From NCBI GenBank assembly GCA_002811645.1, contig PDIP01000059.1, positions 1 to 64,000 of the forward strand: a DNA stretch of 64,000 bases, read 5' to 3'. Below are positions 63,022 to 64,000 of the stretch, in pieces. Origin of the DNA: Corallochytrium limacisporum. Lineage: Eukaryota; Opisthokonta. Made by a program: the position numbers and the translations under genes. Within the stretch, counting starts at the first letter, position 1. Every line of letters begins with the position of its first letter. Under the pieces are notes generated by a model. The model was not told the DNA's origin, did not search any database, and saw only the letters and a list, made by a program, of their open reading frames with translations.

Positions 63022-64000
63022 CTACATGACCGCCTCAACGGCTTTCCGGAAGAGGGACGCAACGTAGGGTTCCAGAGCACGGATAGTGACGTTATACTTT
63101 TGCTGCTCTCTTGACGTCTCCAGGCGCATTAATACACCGACTTGTTTGTCACCAAGTTTGATAATGCCAGCAGCAACGACATTGGCAGGATTGGGGTCGA
63201 CTCCCTGCAAAATCTCCATATTAAGGCCCTGGATCCGGTCCTGTACGTCGGTCATGTCAATGGGACGCTTGGCGTCGTTCATTTGCTGGCTCTGTTTGCC
63301 GTCCAGTGTCTTCCATCGTCCAATGAAGTCGGATCCTTGCATTGGCACCGGGTTGCTGAATTTCGTGATGAAAATCGGCACATAGAACACGGCAGTCCGG
63401 TGTACGCCATTTGGTCCTGCGTAGGTCACGAACACAATGGGGTGATCCTCAAACGGTTCCAGTGCCTCCGCGTTCAAAACTTGTGATGTTTGGCCCTGGG
63501 GTGCGAGCTCACTGTTTTCCGGTGGCTTGAGCTGCAAACGTACCTGTCCCTTAACACCCAGAGTGTACATTTTCACGTCCAGGGCACTGATGGGTTGCGA
63601 AGTCTTGTTACCGTAGAAGAACGTGTAGCGGCCCAAGTTGTCTTTAAATTGACATTGCGCGCCGATCTGCAAGACATCGTCTTCAAATACTACGCCGCGG
63701 TCCACGGTCCAGAACTTTTGCAGGAACTGTTCAGCCTGGGGAGGTACACCAGACATGGGCATCTCCTGCAGCTCCCAACTGTTGTCCTCTTCGGGCTGTC
63801 CGGATCCATTGATCAGGTCTCCTTCCTGCTGTGCCTGGGCATCTGCGGCGGCGTCCGCCGCGTAGCCACTGAAATCTCCGCCGGTGGCAGAACCTCGGGT
63901 GACGGGTATGGCATCGTAGACACCTTCATTTGCACCCTTCTGTGCGCGCTCGCCAGCTTCCTTCTGCTTCGCCAGACGCTGCGCCAACCCAGATTCACGC
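63022..64000 (-). CDS. AP-2 complex alpha adaptin, C-terminal part (cut by window edge)
   Basis: Only the C-terminal 325 or so residues of alpha adaptin are in the window; the frame is open to the last base, and the TTG near 63987 is not a start. AP-2 links clathrin to cargo and PIP2 at the plasma membrane during endocytosis. Visible are the hinge (about the first 95 residues, Ala/Gln/Gly-rich) and then the whole ear. The sandwich subdomain contains V-F-E-D-D-V-L-Q-I-G and N-L-G-R-Y-T-F-F-Y-G-N-K-T-S. The platform subdomain contains I-G-R-W-K and V-D-P-N-P-A-N-V-V-A-A-G-I-I, the last being a signature of alpha rather than gamma adaptins. The hinge lacks an obvious clathrin box in the part shown. 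It follows RUVBL2 on the same strand in genomic order but is not co-transcribed by any sign. Confidence 0.95.
   Translation of the reverse strand, partial: RESGLAQRLAKQKEAGERAQKGANEGVYDAIPVTRGSATGGDFSGYAADAAADAQAQQEGDLINGSGQPEEDNSWELQEMPMSGVPPQAEQFLQKFWTVDRGVVFEDDVLQIGAQCQFKDNLGRYTFFYGNKTSQPISALDVKMYTLGVKGQVRLQLKPPENSELAPQGQTSQVLNAEALEPFEDHPIVFVTYAGPNGVHRTAVFYVPIFITKFSNPVPMQGSDFIGRWKTLDGKQSQQMNDAKRPIDMTDVQDRIQGLNMEILQGVDPNPANVVAAGIIKLGDKQVGVLMRLETSREQQKYNVTIRALEPYVASLFRKAVEAVM

Noticed and set aside
63022-64000. Complete 321-residue protein starting at 63987
   Set aside because: The codon there is TTG inside a frame that is open to the window edge, and the protein is plainly the C-terminal part of alpha adaptin.

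Overview
This is a nuclear chromosome segment from a eukaryote with very few introns. It carries 20 recognisable protein genes: 19 look complete, although one (PUM3) is crossed by an assembly gap, and the AP-2 alpha gene at the right edge is cut. All read as single open exons, or nearly so. The gene set includes a P4-ATPase flippase, synaptobrevin, MSH3, a PUM3/Puf6 protein, PNKP, DXO/Rai1, Cdc7, FHIT, reptin/RUVBL2 and AP-2 alpha. A secreted GH18 chitinase, a front-end fatty-acid desaturase, a Maf-like bZIP protein, a thrombospondin-repeat membrane receptor and a probable selenoprotein point to a unicellular, probably marine or aquatic protist. A unicellular holozoan such as an intron-poor teretosporean fits well. 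A thraustochytrid or a unicellular red alga cannot be excluded by eye. No prokaryotic features, tRNAs, rRNAs, CRISPR arrays or transposon ORFs were found.

Layout, left to right: conserved uncharacterised winged-helix protein (0.4-2.2 kb, +); P4-ATPase (5.2-9.0 kb, +); bromodomain/histone-fold SAGA/TFIID-type subunit (9.7-11.0 kb, +) convergent with an R-SNARE (11.3-11.6 kb, -); an assembly gap and a simple-repeat-rich desert (11.9-17.1 kb); MSH3 (+) convergent with RGG-repeat PUM3 (-); PNKP (-); a Golgi-type glycosyltransferase (+); DXO/Rai1 nuclease with a frame break in its N-terminal extension (-); ZIP metal transporter (-); a 7.5-kb desert; chitinase, selenoprotein and desaturase all on + (39.2-46.1 kb); proline-rich tetraspan-like protein (-); a 3.6-kb desert; Cdc7, bZIP and FHIT on - (50.8-55.8 kb); thrombospondin-repeat receptor (+); RUVBL2 and AP-2 alpha on - to the edge.

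The genes do not form operons. Loose themes are DNA repair and replication (MSH3, PNKP, Cdc7, RUVBL2), membrane traffic (flippase, synaptobrevin, AP-2) and cell-surface or wall biology (chitinase, glycosyltransferase, thrombospondin receptor). Several conserved genes open further upstream only through TTG or GTG codons. I have placed those starts at the first suitable ATG.

The strongest novelty is the peroxiredoxin-like gene at 42312-43103. Its reading frame runs through a TGA codon exactly where the resolving/attacking Cys of an R-G-D-W-C-P-Y-C motif is expected, giving U-P-Y-C, while TGA is an ordinary stop in neighbouring genes. Intergenic DNA is also marked by at least ten C(n)G(n) palindromic homopolymer junctions, none of them in coding sequence.
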